Shown here in pieces: positions 52,301 through 62,113 of a DNA stretch of 64,000 nt. The DNA lies in NCBI RefSeq assembly GCF_031127875.1, contig NZ_JARXIA010000025.1:1-64000 (forward strand), written 5' to 3'. The position numbers and the translations under genes are program-made. Position 1 is the first letter of the stretch. Each line of letters begins with the position of its first letter. The notes beneath the pieces are model-generated. The model did not search any database and was not told the DNA's origin. It saw nothing but the letters and a program-made list of their open reading frames with translations. This DNA comes from Pelagicoccus sp. SDUM812005 (GTDB lineage Bacteria; Verrucomicrobiota; Verrucomicrobiia; Opitutales; Opitutaceae).

Positions 52301-53847
52301 CCGATGGTACTTACCGCTTCGTCAATCGAAAGAGCGGCCACTCGATCGGAGTTGACCTCGGTTCCTACGAGCTCGTGCAGGAAACCTACCAAGGTTCTGG
52401 CCAGGAATGGCAACTCACGCATCTGGGAGCTGGCAACTATCATGTAAGATGGGCGAACCAAAACTTGAAGTGGAGCGTTGGACTGGAGCAGGATAACGAC
52501 GATCCGATGGAGGTGGTACCTTGGACGGACTTGGTGCGCAACCGGCGAGTGTTGATCACTTCAACGGCGAATGGATTTTTCAGACTCCGCAGCGCGGTGA
52601 GTGGATTAACGGTGGTTCCTATGTCCGCATCGGTTGATGAAGATGCTACCGTGGTGCAACACGTATACGATGGAAGCGCGAGCCAGTTGTGGGCAATTCA
52701 GTCAGACGCTTCCGTTTCGTTTCCGTTAGGATTGAGCGTAGGCACTGTAGGTGCGGGGAATCAATTGACCTGGGACGCAACCGAGGGAGCGAGCAGTTAC
52801 AAGGTGAAACGGTCGCCTGTATCCGGAGGGCCCTACACGGATATCGCCTCAGGCGTGACGCAGACGAGCTACGTGGATTCTGATGTAGAAGAGGGCGATG
52901 TTTGGTTTTATGTCGTTAGTGCTCAGATCAACGGCGCCGAGAGCTTGGAGAGCGCTGAGGCAAAATCGAGTCCGCCGCTCCTCTACGCCAGTTTCGGCTT
53001 CGACGCGTCGAGCGGCGCTTCGGTAGTCGATAGCTCCGTGAGTGGTTGGGAAGGTGCGCTTGCTGGAGATGCCAGTTGGTCCAGCGGGCGTGATGGAAAC
53101 GCTGTTCAATTGCATGGCGGCGATGGGCATGTGCTCTTGCCTGAAGGCATCGTCAGTGAGCTAAATGAGATTACAATATCGACTTGGGCCTATCTTGACG
53201 AACGACATTTTTGGTCCCGGATCTTCGATTTTGGTTCAGGCACGGGCAATTACCTGTTTCTCACTCCCAATGGCGGAGGCGGCACGGTTCGTTTCGCAAT
53301 CACCGATGGTTCGGGAGAGCAGGTGGTAGACGGTTCGGAACCCTTGCCGCTTGGAGAGTGGCTGCACCTTGCGGTGACGATGAAGGGCTCGCTCGCTATC
53401 CTTTATGTCAACGGGGAGGAAGTCGGGCGCAATGGCGAGATGACTTTGAACCCTTCCAGCTTGGGTGTGACTAGCCAAAACTATATAGGGCGCTCGCAAT
53501 GGCCTGACCCTTACCTCGAGGGGCGAGTTGATGATTTTCGGATTTATTCCAAGGCCTTGGATGCGGGCGAAGTGTTGGCGGTGATGCAGGAGGACGTGAG
53601 GCCTGAGCTTGATCCCGCGGAAGCGAATGAGGTTCGCTTTGTCTTCGACCAGTCGCAGCTGCGTATCACACTGAAGGATACAATTCTAGGACGTCGTTAT
53701 CAGGTCGAAACCTGCGAAACGCTCTTGGATTCTGACTGGGAGGCTGTCGGAACGCCCGAGAGGGGAACGGGAGAGGCGCTAAATTGGAACATACCTTTGG
53801 ATTCCGATAAACCTGTGCTCTTTTATCGCTTGAGGATCGAGCGGTAG
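49327..53847 (+). CDS. GH43-GH5-like-CBM6-lectin-LamG multimodular hemicellulase
   Basis: 1506 residues, signal peptide to about 25. GH43 five-bladed propeller (about 33-310): base D46 (DYPDPDII), D154 (YDPGLFFDDDG), acid E199 (GGEGAHV), then a GH43 C-terminal beta-sandwich (about 318-515). A clan GH-A (GH5-like) barrel (about 525-830) has E655 (EIQNEP) and E748 (FMTEFTTS). CBM6 (about 845-980), a ricin-type beta-trefoil (about 985-1110), an Fn3-like domain, a LamG/ConA fold (about 1215-1420) and a C-terminal module ending in FYRLRIER. It probably cleaves xylosyl or arabinosyl and backbone links of hemicellulose. Domain order and boundaries are inferred by reading. Confidence 0.85.
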   Translation: MTVRILVNVFLLGLALHSPSQVALAWQADQGDGRFANPVLYADYPDPDIIRVGDDFYMVSTTFVDVPGIRILRSEDLVNWEIAGHAAIEVDGGDAYDLEGGTAYREGYWACSLRYNEGIFYVLVNPTFGNARLYYSDDVEGDWQYHQLDRPAYDPGLFFDDDGKGYIFSGHSEMTLMELSEDYSKVVSQSNRVFDAGGEGAHVIKRGNYYYVFNANPSVWPFQLRCSRSQNLAGPWETGRVVLTATTGGHQGSVVQLQDGSWYGFVHQDNGAVGRTPNLGPVFWEDDWPVFGTPDNRNVILDTVEKPIRGKAIREPATSDDFSSSTLGLQWQWNHNPDESKWSLSERPGFLRLRPLRADRFWNGKNTLTQKGQGPQSHGIVKLDISNLRSGDRAGFGVLGKVNANVFVEVDSEGDRWLRSSFENRGVGRHDGAVPIAVEANSIYLRADLDFEEEVGICSYSYDGATWTRFGGIFTLGFDITHSTFQGQKYSIFCYNTETDPSAGYVDVDSFELGDDASELSMQRGRAVLNEAGTTFVADNGQLIRGPFASTEWGNPPPKENLAQLKELGLNAVHLYGEVFDPNYPAEGSQGPGYSASRMDQMVEMTRELGLYLVITIGNGANNGDYNYDYIIDFWDFYAPRYADETHVIFEIQNEPVAWTPPYSRSVLEMEVDAYDTIRSHAPDTPVLLMTYAVFSNWEAALNDLSKIHDDIDWSNAAVAFHGYAGHEETTPALEKMLEAGYPMFMTEFTTSEWGYSLDHIDLEMTASLERLGISWLNFLHVPPNFINEAINDPTAYSDIVNRSGLGWVPDFGEWPVQRGVFGNQGLPRETGGEWINNKLTGTLRVEAEDFDTGGQGIAYNDLDKANNQGEYRPDEGVDIRSVSDGGSWFAVTSAEPGEWLEYTVFVKEPGLYALKVRYAAVSSSTIRMDFNRIDATGSMVMPSTGGSNIWGTAETVVFLDYGQQKVRLEVDSGVIDLNWFELTPASDGPVPDGTYRFVNRKSGHSIGVDLGSYELVQETYQGSGQEWQLTHLGAGNYHVRWANQNLKWSVGLEQDNDDPMEVVPWTDLVRNRRVLITSTANGFFRLRSAVSGLTVVPMSASVDEDATVVQHVYDGSASQLWAIQSDASVSFPLGLSVGTVGAGNQLTWDATEGASSYKVKRSPVSGGPYTDIASGVTQTSYVDSDVEEGDVWFYVVSAQINGAESLESAEAKSSPPLLYASFGFDASSGASVVDSSVSGWEGALAGDASWSSGRDGNAVQLHGGDGHVLLPEGIVSELNEITISTWAYLDERHFWSRIFDFGSGTGNYLFLTPNGGGGTVRFAITDGSGEQVVDGSEPLPLGEWLHLAVTMKGSLAILYVNGEEVGRNGEMTLNPSSLGVTSQNYIGRSQWPDPYLEGRVDDFRIYSKALDAGEVLAVMQEDVRPELDPAEANEVRFVFDQSQLRITLKDTILGRRYQVETCETLLDSDWEAVGTPERGTGEALNWNIPLDSDKPVLFYRLRIER

Positions 53848-53903
53848 AGCTTTCCGTCCTAGAAGCGTTTGCTATGAACTGATCAATTGTTTTCATCAAG
53901 ACT

Positions 53904-56252
53904 ATGCCCCATCGCTCAATTCTCATTTCACTCGCGCTGGCGAGCTTCGCTCCGCTGCTCGTAGCAAAAAATTCAACTTTGCTCCGGTACGACGAGCCGG
54001 GTCAGTTCGAGCCTTTGTCCGAGGGCTTACCGATCGGCAACGGTAACGCTGGCGCTCTGGTAATGGGGCGCACGGCGGACGAGCGAATCGTGCTCAATCA
54101 CGATACGCTCTGGGCAGGCGGCCCTTACGATCCGAGCTATCCCGAGGCGGCAGAAGCGTTGCCGAGAATCCGAGAGCTGCTGTTTCAAAACAAGCACAGT
54201 GAGGCGCAGGACTTGGTGCAGCGTTCCTTCATGGCGAAGCCGATGCGGCAGATGAGTTATCAGTCTATGGCGGACCTTCTGATGAAGGTGCCCGGTCACG
54301 AGTTCGTTGACGACTACGAGCGTTCCCTCGATTTGAGTAGAGCCCTTGCTGCGGTGAGCTACGTGAAGAATGGGGTGCGATTCACCCGAGAGAGCTTTGC
54401 CAGCTCTCCCGAGGGTGTGCTTGTGTTTCGAATACAAGCTGACCAGCCGTCGAGCGTGGATGTGACCCTGCAGTTGGGCTCCTTGCACGATGGGGCTCGC
54501 CAATCCTATTGGGCCGAGGGAATGAGAATTGCCGGTAGAAACAGTTCAAGCGAGGGGATCGAGTCAGGTTTGCGGTGGGAAGTGGAAGTGTCGGTCAAGA
54601 GAGAGGGTGGCTGGGCGCTTCCTGGGGATGGGTATTTGAAAATCCGTGACGCAGATAGCGTAACGCTGCTGGTGGCTGCGGACACGAGTTACGTAAACTG
54701 GAAGGACGTCAGCGGCGACCCGCATGAGCGGAACGCCGCGAAGATCGCTGCCGCGTCTAGCTATGAATACGAGGAACTGAAGTCCCGACACATTGCCGAC
54801 TACCAATCTTTGTACGATCGTGTGGAGCTGAATCTCGAGAGTCCGCGACCCGACTTGTCTCGGCGTCCTACCGATGCCCGCATTGCTACTTTCTCGCAGG
54901 ACAATGACCCGGCGACGGCGGAGATGTACTTCAACTTCGCCCGCTACCTGCTGATCTCTTGTTCCCGTCCCGGATCGCAGCCTGCGAACTTGCAGGGGCT
55001 TTGGAACGACAAGCTGTCGGCCCCTTGGGGGAGCAAGTACACGATCAACATCAATACGGAGATGAACTATTGGGCGGCTCAGGTGTTGCAGTTGGGCGAG
55101 TGCGTAGAGCCGCTTGCCGCGATGTTGCATGAGCTCTCGGAGTCGGGGCAGCGAACGGCCAGGAATTTCTATAATGCCTCGGGGTGGGTCACGCATCACA
55201 ACACCGACCTCTGGCGGGCGACTGCTCCGATCGATGGAGCGTTTTGGGGGATGTGGCCGATGGGCGGAGCCTGGTTGAGCCTCTTCCTGTGGGAGCGTTA
55301 CGAATTTAGCGGGGATATCGCCACGCTTCGAGAAGACTATCCAGTGCTGAAAGGGGCGGCTCAATTTTTCTTGGATACGCTCGTTGAAGATCCAAGAACT
55401 GGATACTTGGTGACTGCCCCTTCGAATTCACCGGAGAATGCTCACCACGCAGGGGTGACCAACGCGGCAGGCCCCACCATGGATAATGCAATCCTGAGGG
55501 ACCTGTTTCGGGCGGTTGGGCGAGCGAGCGAGGTCTTAGAGGTGGATGCCGCTTTTCGCGACGAGGTAAAAGCGACCGCTCTGCGCCTCAGCCCTTTCAA
55601 GATCGGCGAGGACGGGCAGTTGCAGGAGTGGCAGTTCGATTGGGACTTGGGAGCTCCGGAAATGGATCACCGTCACATTTCCCACCTTTATGCGCTGCAC
55701 CCGAGCAACCAGATTTCTCCGCTCACCACCCCTGAGCTAACGAAGGCGGCTCGTAGGACATTGGAGTTGCGCGGCGACGAGGGAACGGGCTGGAGCTTGG
55801 CATGGAAGGTAAACTTCTGGGCGCGTCTCCTCGAAGGCGAGCGAGCTCACGACCTCCTGGAGCTTTTGATCAGCCCGGGATATTGCTATACCAACATGTT
55901 CGACGCCCATCCACCGTTCCAGATAGATGGTAATTTTGGTGGGGCCAACGGCATCGCAGAGATGCTGTTGCAAGCCCACCTAGAGGATGAGGCAGGTGTA
56001 CCAATGATTCAACTACTGCCGGCTTTACCCGCCTCATGGCCTGCGGGCTCGTTCCGAGGGTTCAAGACGCGGAAGGGGTTCACGGTAGATATGGCATGGG
56101 AAGGCGGAGAACTGAAGTCAGCGCTGGTTCGCGCGGATCGGGACGGCTCCGTGACCTTTGTTTTAGGGGAGAAGCGGGGGCGCTTCGATTTGAAAAAGGG
56201 CGATGAGATCAATTTGAGCGAGGGATTGGAATCTGCTGAGATCCTTCGCTAG
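53904..56252 (+). CDS. GH95 alpha-L-fucosidase-like enzyme
   Basis: 782 residues with a signal peptide (about 1-21). N-terminal beta domain with GLPIGNGNAGALVMG, then an (alpha/alpha)6 barrel. GH95 motifs are clear: N382 and N384 in NINTEMNYW, GWVTHHNTDLWR, E575 in LQEWQFDWD, GWSLAWKVNFW and D675 in QIDGNFG, which correspond by position to the catalytic Asn pair, acid and Asp of Bifidobacterium AfcA. Inverting alpha-L-fucosidase (or alpha-L-galactosidase) acting on terminal alpha-1,2 links, for example on xyloglucan side chains. It follows the multimodular GH43 gene by 56 bp and is probably in its operon. Fucose against galactose specificity cannot be read. Confidence 0.88.
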   Translation: MPHRSILISLALASFAPLLVAKNSTLLRYDEPGQFEPLSEGLPIGNGNAGALVMGRTADERIVLNHDTLWAGGPYDPSYPEAAEALPRIRELLFQNKHSEAQDLVQRSFMAKPMRQMSYQSMADLLMKVPGHEFVDDYERSLDLSRALAAVSYVKNGVRFTRESFASSPEGVLVFRIQADQPSSVDVTLQLGSLHDGARQSYWAEGMRIAGRNSSSEGIESGLRWEVEVSVKREGGWALPGDGYLKIRDADSVTLLVAADTSYVNWKDVSGDPHERNAAKIAAASSYEYEELKSRHIADYQSLYDRVELNLESPRPDLSRRPTDARIATFSQDNDPATAEMYFNFARYLLISCSRPGSQPANLQGLWNDKLSAPWGSKYTININTEMNYWAAQVLQLGECVEPLAAMLHELSESGQRTARNFYNASGWVTHHNTDLWRATAPIDGAFWGMWPMGGAWLSLFLWERYEFSGDIATLREDYPVLKGAAQFFLDTLVEDPRTGYLVTAPSNSPENAHHAGVTNAAGPTMDNAILRDLFRAVGRASEVLEVDAAFRDEVKATALRLSPFKIGEDGQLQEWQFDWDLGAPEMDHRHISHLYALHPSNQISPLTTPELTKAARRTLELRGDEGTGWSLAWKVNFWARLLEGERAHDLLELLISPGYCYTNMFDAHPPFQIDGNFGGANGIAEMLLQAHLEDEAGVPMIQLLPALPASWPAGSFRGFKTRKGFTVDMAWEGGELKSALVRADRDGSVTFVLGEKRGRFDLKKGDEINLSEGLESAEILR

Positions 56253-56267
56253 CCCAGCGACCGTAGC

Positions 56268-57194
56268 TTACTCGATGTCCTTATGGTCTTCGGAGGTATC
56301 GATGACTTCGAGTTCGCCCATCTCGATCTTTCCGGGAAGCAAGTTTCGCCGCATTCGACCTGAGGCGGTCCCAAAGAGCTTGGAGGCGGATTGGGCCATG
56401 TTGGCGAGCTCTTCGTCGAAGTTTCGCCCTTTGGCTCGCATGCTGAATCGGGTGATCCAGAGGACCTCCTTTTCCTTTTTCTCGACCAGTTTTTTGAAGT
56501 CGTAGGCGACGAGGATGACGAAGTAACGTGAGGCTTCCACTTCGGCGACGAGGTCGTCGAAGATCAAGCGCTGCGGCCCGCCAAGGGTGTCGTCCTTGTA
56601 ATGTTCGAACAGGTCCGGAGCGAACCCGAGCAGTTGAGCATTGTAGTCGTTTGCTTGGCGCCGGGCTCGCTCAGCCATCGACTGAATGGTGAGCATCGTC
56701 TCTAGCTTCGCTTCCGACGGGGTGGCGCTGAATGTGACGACTCCTGCGCTTTCTCCGTCGAGTTCTAGGCTGTCGAGCTGGTCGATGGTCGCGGTCAGGT
56801 TTTGGATGACGCTCTGGCTCAATCCGTCGTCGAAGGGGATCGTTTTCCCCCAGTTGACGACGATCATGAGATCGGTTTTACGAGGATCCGACTGGGGCAA
56901 GTAATTTTGCCGGTGAAGGGCATTGGCTAGTATCTCCGCCATTTCTTCTACGGTGAGGGCGTTGAGGGACTCGTCTTTTCCGCTGGGATCGATGGTCTTG
57001 CCCATTGCCAGGGCGTAGGTTTCAGCTTTCCAAGCTCCGTTGTCTAGTCGCTCCCGTTCGTAATTGGGACTGGTTACGGAGTGGGCCATGGTGTGGCGAG
57101 GCCTGGGCTCTTTGGCGGAAGTCGTGGGGACGGCGATGAAGCATTGCAGGGAAAGTGAGAGGAATGGGAGTATTAGAATAGCGCTCGTTCTCAT
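56268..57194 (-). CDS. secreted hypothetical protein
   Basis: 308 residues with a signal peptide (about 1-27). It is a mixed alpha/beta protein with DLMIVVNWGKTIPFDDG, a long helix around MLTIQSMAERARRQANDYN and YFVILVAYDFKKLVEKKEKEVLW; no family is recognised. The reading EVLWITRFSMRAKGRNFDEELANMAQSA near the end recalls DUF4136-type exported proteins, but similarity is weak. It lies on the opposite strand inside an otherwise plus-strand glycosidase block and ends 15 bp from the GH95 stop. Its promoter region is shared with the esterase gene. Confidence 0.6.
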   Translation of the reverse strand: MRTSAILILPFLSLSLQCFIAVPTTSAKEPRPRHTMAHSVTSPNYERERLDNGAWKAETYALAMGKTIDPSGKDESLNALTVEEMAEILANALHRQNYLPQSDPRKTDLMIVVNWGKTIPFDDGLSQSVIQNLTATIDQLDSLELDGESAGVVTFSATPSEAKLETMLTIQSMAERARRQANDYNAQLLGFAPDLFEHYKDDTLGGPQRLIFDDLVAEVEASRYFVILVAYDFKKLVEKKEKEVLWITRFSMRAKGRNFDEELANMAQSASKLFGTASGRMRRNLLPGKIEMGELEVIDTSEDHKDIE

Positions 57195-57287
57195 GTGAAG
57201 TAAAAGAAGGTGATGTTTTCGTTCATCAGTTCTAGCTTAGCTCTGGATAACGAAAGGAAGGAAAGCCTCAAAAGTATTCATATACCA

Positions 57288-57323
57288 CTATAGTCATGGG
57301 TTGATTATTTCTTATGACTGTAG
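57288..57323. promoter_or_regulatory. inverted repeat in a divergent promoter region
   Basis: CTATAGTCAT (57288-57297) and ATGACTGTAG (57314-57323) are inverted with one mismatch and a 16-nt A/T-rich spacer. They lie between the secreted hypothetical gene and the esterase operon. CATATACC just upstream resembles the half-site of the other operators, but spacing differs. Confidence 0.4.
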
Positions 57324-57404
57324 ATATAGAGTAAGTTTTACTAACTAAGCCTTGAAGCCTTTGTGAGGGAAGGGCTTGATCGTAAGGGTACGTCAACCCC
57401 GTAA

Positions 57405-58373
<969 letters not shown>

Positions 58374-58387
58374 AATCTACGATCAGA

Positions 58388-60331
58388 ATGAAGTGTCTGC
58401 TATCTCTTTCCGCTGCAATGGCAGCAATTATATCCAACCTCGATGCCCTTGAGTTACAGAGTCCCGCGGGAGATCTGCGGGTCAATCTAGAGCTTGAGGA
58501 TGGGGCCCTGACTTACGCCGTTTATTACGATGAGGTGGTGGTTTTGGAACCTTCACCACTCGGATTGGAAACGAGCATCGGACGTTTCGACCGTGGCCTT
58601 GAACATATTGGGCAGGAGGAGCGTCGCATTGAAGAGAGCTACGAGCTGCCGCATGGGAAGGTGAGGCACGTGGACTACCTCGCCAATGAGTTGACGGCAC
58701 GCTATCGGAACGAGCAGGGGGATTTGATGGAGGTTGTTTTTCGCGTTAGCGACAACGACATTGCCTTTGCGTATCGAATTTCTAGTGACGAAAAGGTTCG
58801 CATGATCGTGGAATCTGAACGCACGGGCTTTGACCTTCCGAAAACGGCGACTGCATTTGTGACGCACCAAGCCAAGGCAGGTACTGGATGGATGGGGACC
58901 AAGCCAAGCTACGAAGAGGGATATCTGCTAGACGCGGAAGTCGGTACGGCCTCTCCCACAGGCTTAGGCTTCACGTTTCCGGCGTTGTTTCGGCTCGGCG
59001 GAAAAGGTTGGTTGATGGTTTCTGAAACAGGCGTTTCCAGCAAATATGCAGGGACAAGACTGAGCGATCCAAGTCCGGACGGACTCTATCGAATCGCCTT
59101 TCCCGAGCCCGATGAGAATGGAGGTATTGGCGCATCGACTGTGGCAACGGCGCTTCCTATGACGACGCCTTGGCGTACCCTTACCTTTGGAGAAACCTTG
59201 GCGCCCATCGTCGAGTCTACGGTGGCGACTGACGTGGTGAAGCCGATGTACGAGGCATCCATGGACTACCGTCCCGGGCGTGCTACTTGGAGTTGGTTGC
59301 TTTGGCAGGACCCGAGCATGAACGAAGAGGCGCAGCGGACGTTCATCGACCTCGCTGCGGATCTAGATTTCGAGTACATTTTGATCGACGCGCTGTGGGA
59401 CAGAAATCTGGGTCGAGATAAATTAGCTGAGCTGGTTACGTACGCGAATTCCAAAGACGTCGACGTTCTGCTTTGGTACAACTCTAACGGTTTTTGGAAT
59501 GATGCTCCGCAAGGGCCACGCAATCGCTTGGACAGTGCTCCTGCTCGGGAGGAGGAGATGGCTTGGCTGCAGTCGATCGGCGTGAAGGGCCTGAAGGTCG
59601 ACTTCTTTGGCGGAGACAAGCAAGTGACGATGAAACTCTACGAGGATATCATGACGGATGCCAATCGCTATGGCCTGAACCTCAACTTTCATGGAGCCAC
59701 CCTCCCGCGAGGCTGGGAACGAATGTATCCAAATCACATGACAAGCGAAGCGGTGACCGCATCGGAGAATCTCGTGTTCTCGCAAGGTTTTGCCGATAGC
59801 GAAGCTTGGCGCAGCACTGTGATCTCTCTGGTGCGAAATCCTGTGGCGGCGATGGACTATGGCCCGCTTGTTTTGAATAATCGGTTTTCGGGCGATCCGG
59901 AGAGCGGAAATGTTCGCAGGACGACAGACGCGTTCCAGCTTGCGACGTCGGTCTTGTTTTTCTCTCCTCTGCAGCATTTCGGACTTACGCCTCGAGTTTT
60001 CGAAGAACAACCCGGCTACGTGATAGAGTTCCTGCACGAAGTGCCGGCAGTATGGGACGAAACGCGATTTGTGGACGGCTATCCAGGGACGCATGCGGTG
60101 ATTGCTCGTCGTTCCGGTACCCGATGGTACCTTGCCGCGACGAATGGCGAGGAGGAAGCCAAGACGCTATCTTTAACGGTTCCTTTTCTCGCTGGCGAGA
60201 CGCTCTCTCTCATTCACGATAAAAAGGGAAAGCAGCATTCCGGTTTGAGCGAGTTGACCGTGGAGGCTGACGGTCAGTTGAAACTCGACCTAGAGGGGCA
60301 CGGTGGAGCGGTCCTGTATCACCGAAAATAG
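58388..60331 (+). CDS. GH97 alpha-glycosidase, retaining type
   Basis: 647 residues, signal peptide (about 1-20). N-terminal beta-sandwich, (beta/alpha)8 catalytic domain (about 290-560) and C-terminal beta domain. GLKVDFFGG contains D405, which fits the nucleophile of retaining GH97 enzymes (alpha-galactosidase-type); inverting alpha-glucosidases of the family lack this Asp. E453 in TSEAV and E213 in VSETG are conserved acids that could serve as acid/base or Ca ligands. It would remove alpha-linked galactose or similar side groups. It lies 14 bp after the esterase stop and 61 bp before the GH43 start. Confidence 0.88.
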   Translation: MKCLLSLSAAMAAIISNLDALELQSPAGDLRVNLELEDGALTYAVYYDEVVVLEPSPLGLETSIGRFDRGLEHIGQEERRIEESYELPHGKVRHVDYLANELTARYRNEQGDLMEVVFRVSDNDIAFAYRISSDEKVRMIVESERTGFDLPKTATAFVTHQAKAGTGWMGTKPSYEEGYLLDAEVGTASPTGLGFTFPALFRLGGKGWLMVSETGVSSKYAGTRLSDPSPDGLYRIAFPEPDENGGIGASTVATALPMTTPWRTLTFGETLAPIVESTVATDVVKPMYEASMDYRPGRATWSWLLWQDPSMNEEAQRTFIDLAADLDFEYILIDALWDRNLGRDKLAELVTYANSKDVDVLLWYNSNGFWNDAPQGPRNRLDSAPAREEEMAWLQSIGVKGLKVDFFGGDKQVTMKLYEDIMTDANRYGLNLNFHGATLPRGWERMYPNHMTSEAVTASENLVFSQGFADSEAWRSTVISLVRNPVAAMDYGPLVLNNRFSGDPESGNVRRTTDAFQLATSVLFFSPLQHFGLTPRVFEEQPGYVIEFLHEVPAVWDETRFVDGYPGTHAVIARRSGTRWYLAATNGEEEAKTLSLTVPFLAGETLSLIHDKKGKQHSGLSELTVEADGQLKLDLEGHGGAVLYHRK

Positions 60332-60392
60332 CTTTTTGCCGTACCCCGTGCTTCATCCACTCGGATTTCGATCAACCAGTTCACACCTCGCT

Positions 60393-61976
60393 ATGACAAG
60401 ATATAATACATTTTTCCAGTTGTTCGGCTTGCTGTCTCTCTGCGCAGCTGGGTTCGCAAGCTCTGAGAAGGCCACGAATCCGTTCATCTGGGCAGATGTG
60501 CCGGATGTGGCGGTAATCCGTGTCGATGACACTTATTACATGAGCAGCACCACCATGCACATGAGTCCCGGACTTCCGATTATGAAGTCGAAGGATCTGG
60601 TGAATTGGGAGTTGCTGGGGTACGCTTACGATACCTTGGCTGACAATGAAGCTCTAAGGCTGGAAACTGAACGTAGCGCCTATGGGCGAGGCTCATGGGC
60701 GAGTAGCTTGCGTTATCACGAGGGGAAATTTTACGTATCCACTTTTTCTGATACAAGCGGGCGTACCCACATATATGTTACAGACGATATCGAGAAGTGC
60801 GAGTGGGAGGAGATCTCTTTTGAGCCTTCGCTGCACGATCACTCCTTGGTTTTTGATGACGACGGGACGGTGTATTTACTTTATGGAGGCGGGAACTTGC
60901 GCTTGGTAGAGCTAGAGGAGGATCTGTCGGGGATCAAGGAAGGCGGTTTTAACGAAGTGGTGATAGAGCATGCGGAAAAGGTGGCGACCGATAACGCGAT
61001 GTTGCATGCCGAGGGCACGCAAGTGCTCAAGAAGGACGGTTGGTACTACGTTATGAACATCTGCTGGCCGCAGGGTGGGATGCGTACCCAGATTGTGCAT
61101 CGTTCGAAATCGATAAAAGGGCCCTACGAGGGGCGCATGGTATTGCAGGACAAGGGCGTCGCTCAAGGTTGTTTGATCGATACCCCGGAAGGCGAATGGT
61201 ATGCTGTCCTGTTTCAGGACAATGGCGCTGTCGGACGCAGTCCATGGCTCGTTCCGGTGACATGGGAAGACGGCTGGCCGGTGCTCGGTGAGGATGGGAA
61301 GGCTCCGATGGTATTGGATATCGAGGACACGGAGGACGGATTTTCGAATATCGTCAGCTCGGACGAGTTCAACCGCGGCTCTGGAGAGGCTTTGCCGCTT
61401 GCGTGGCAGTGGAATCACAACCCGGTGAACGACAAGTGGTCAATCGGCGAACGAAGAGGGCATTTGAGATTGGAGACGGTTCGCGTCGACGACGATGTGC
61501 TGCACGCCAGAAACATGCTGACGCAGCGGACCTTCGGGCCGGTCAGCGTGGCGGAGACCAAGCTCGACGTATTGAAAATGGAGAACGGCGACACGGCGGG
61601 CATGATCGCGCTGCAACAAGATTATGGATACGTGGGGGTCGTTCAAGAAAGCGGCCAGCGGTCGGTCGTCATGGTGCGCGCCCACGATGGCGAACCGGAG
61701 GTCTTGGCGACGATTCCTTTGAAGCAGAAATCCGTCTATTTCAGAATCGGGTGCGACTTTCGGGAGCGTACCGATGAAGCGTACTTCTTCTACAGCCTCG
61801 ATGGACAGTCCTGGGAGCGAATTGGCGAGGCCCTGCAAATGCGTTACACGCTACCGCATTTCATGGGCTACCGTTTCGGCTTGTTCAACTGGGCGAGCGA
61901 GGAAGTGGGCGGGTATGTAGATTTCGACTACTATCGCATTAGCGGCGAGCTCAGCGGCCTTGGATTGGAAAACTGA
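60393..61976 (+). CDS. GH43 beta-xylosidase / alpha-L-arabinofuranosidase
   Basis: 527 residues from the ATG at 60393, after which a clean signal peptide starts (FFQLFGLLSLCAAG); an earlier in-frame ATG at 60303 overlaps the GH97 gene. Five-bladed propeller with D38 (WADVPDVAV), D149 (LHDHSLVFDDDG) and E207 (LHAEGTQV), plus a C-terminal beta-sandwich (about 320-520) as in the family's xylosidase-arabinofuranosidase members. It shows the same layout as the first half of the 49327 protein (WQWNHNPVNDKWS in both), so the two are paralogues. It acts on xylose or arabinose units. It is followed by a strong terminator. Confidence 0.88.
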   Translation: MTRYNTFFQLFGLLSLCAAGFASSEKATNPFIWADVPDVAVIRVDDTYYMSSTTMHMSPGLPIMKSKDLVNWELLGYAYDTLADNEALRLETERSAYGRGSWASSLRYHEGKFYVSTFSDTSGRTHIYVTDDIEKCEWEEISFEPSLHDHSLVFDDDGTVYLLYGGGNLRLVELEEDLSGIKEGGFNEVVIEHAEKVATDNAMLHAEGTQVLKKDGWYYVMNICWPQGGMRTQIVHRSKSIKGPYEGRMVLQDKGVAQGCLIDTPEGEWYAVLFQDNGAVGRSPWLVPVTWEDGWPVLGEDGKAPMVLDIEDTEDGFSNIVSSDEFNRGSGEALPLAWQWNHNPVNDKWSIGERRGHLRLETVRVDDDVLHARNMLTQRTFGPVSVAETKLDVLKMENGDTAGMIALQQDYGYVGVVQESGQRSVVMVRAHDGEPEVLATIPLKQKSVYFRIGCDFRERTDEAYFFYSLDGQSWERIGEALQMRYTLPHFMGYRFGLFNWASEEVGGYVDFDYYRISGELSGLGLEN

Positions 61977-62022
61977 ATTGGGTTTTCGCAATATTCCTTG
62001 CAAGGGAATCGGATAGGGAAAA

Positions 62023-62053
62023 TGCCACTCCTCTCGAGGAGTGGCACTTTTTT
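62023..62053 (+). terminator. rho-independent terminator of the esterase-GH97-GH43 operon
   Basis: TGCCACTCCT and AGGAGTGGCA form a perfect 10-bp stem with a CTCG loop, followed by C and TTTTTT. It is placed between converging genes and could serve both. Confidence 0.9.
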
Positions 62054-62113
62054 GCTTAGTGAAAAGTTCGATCTCATTGCCCAGAGGCTGGGCAATGGCG
62101 ATTGCTGTAACGC

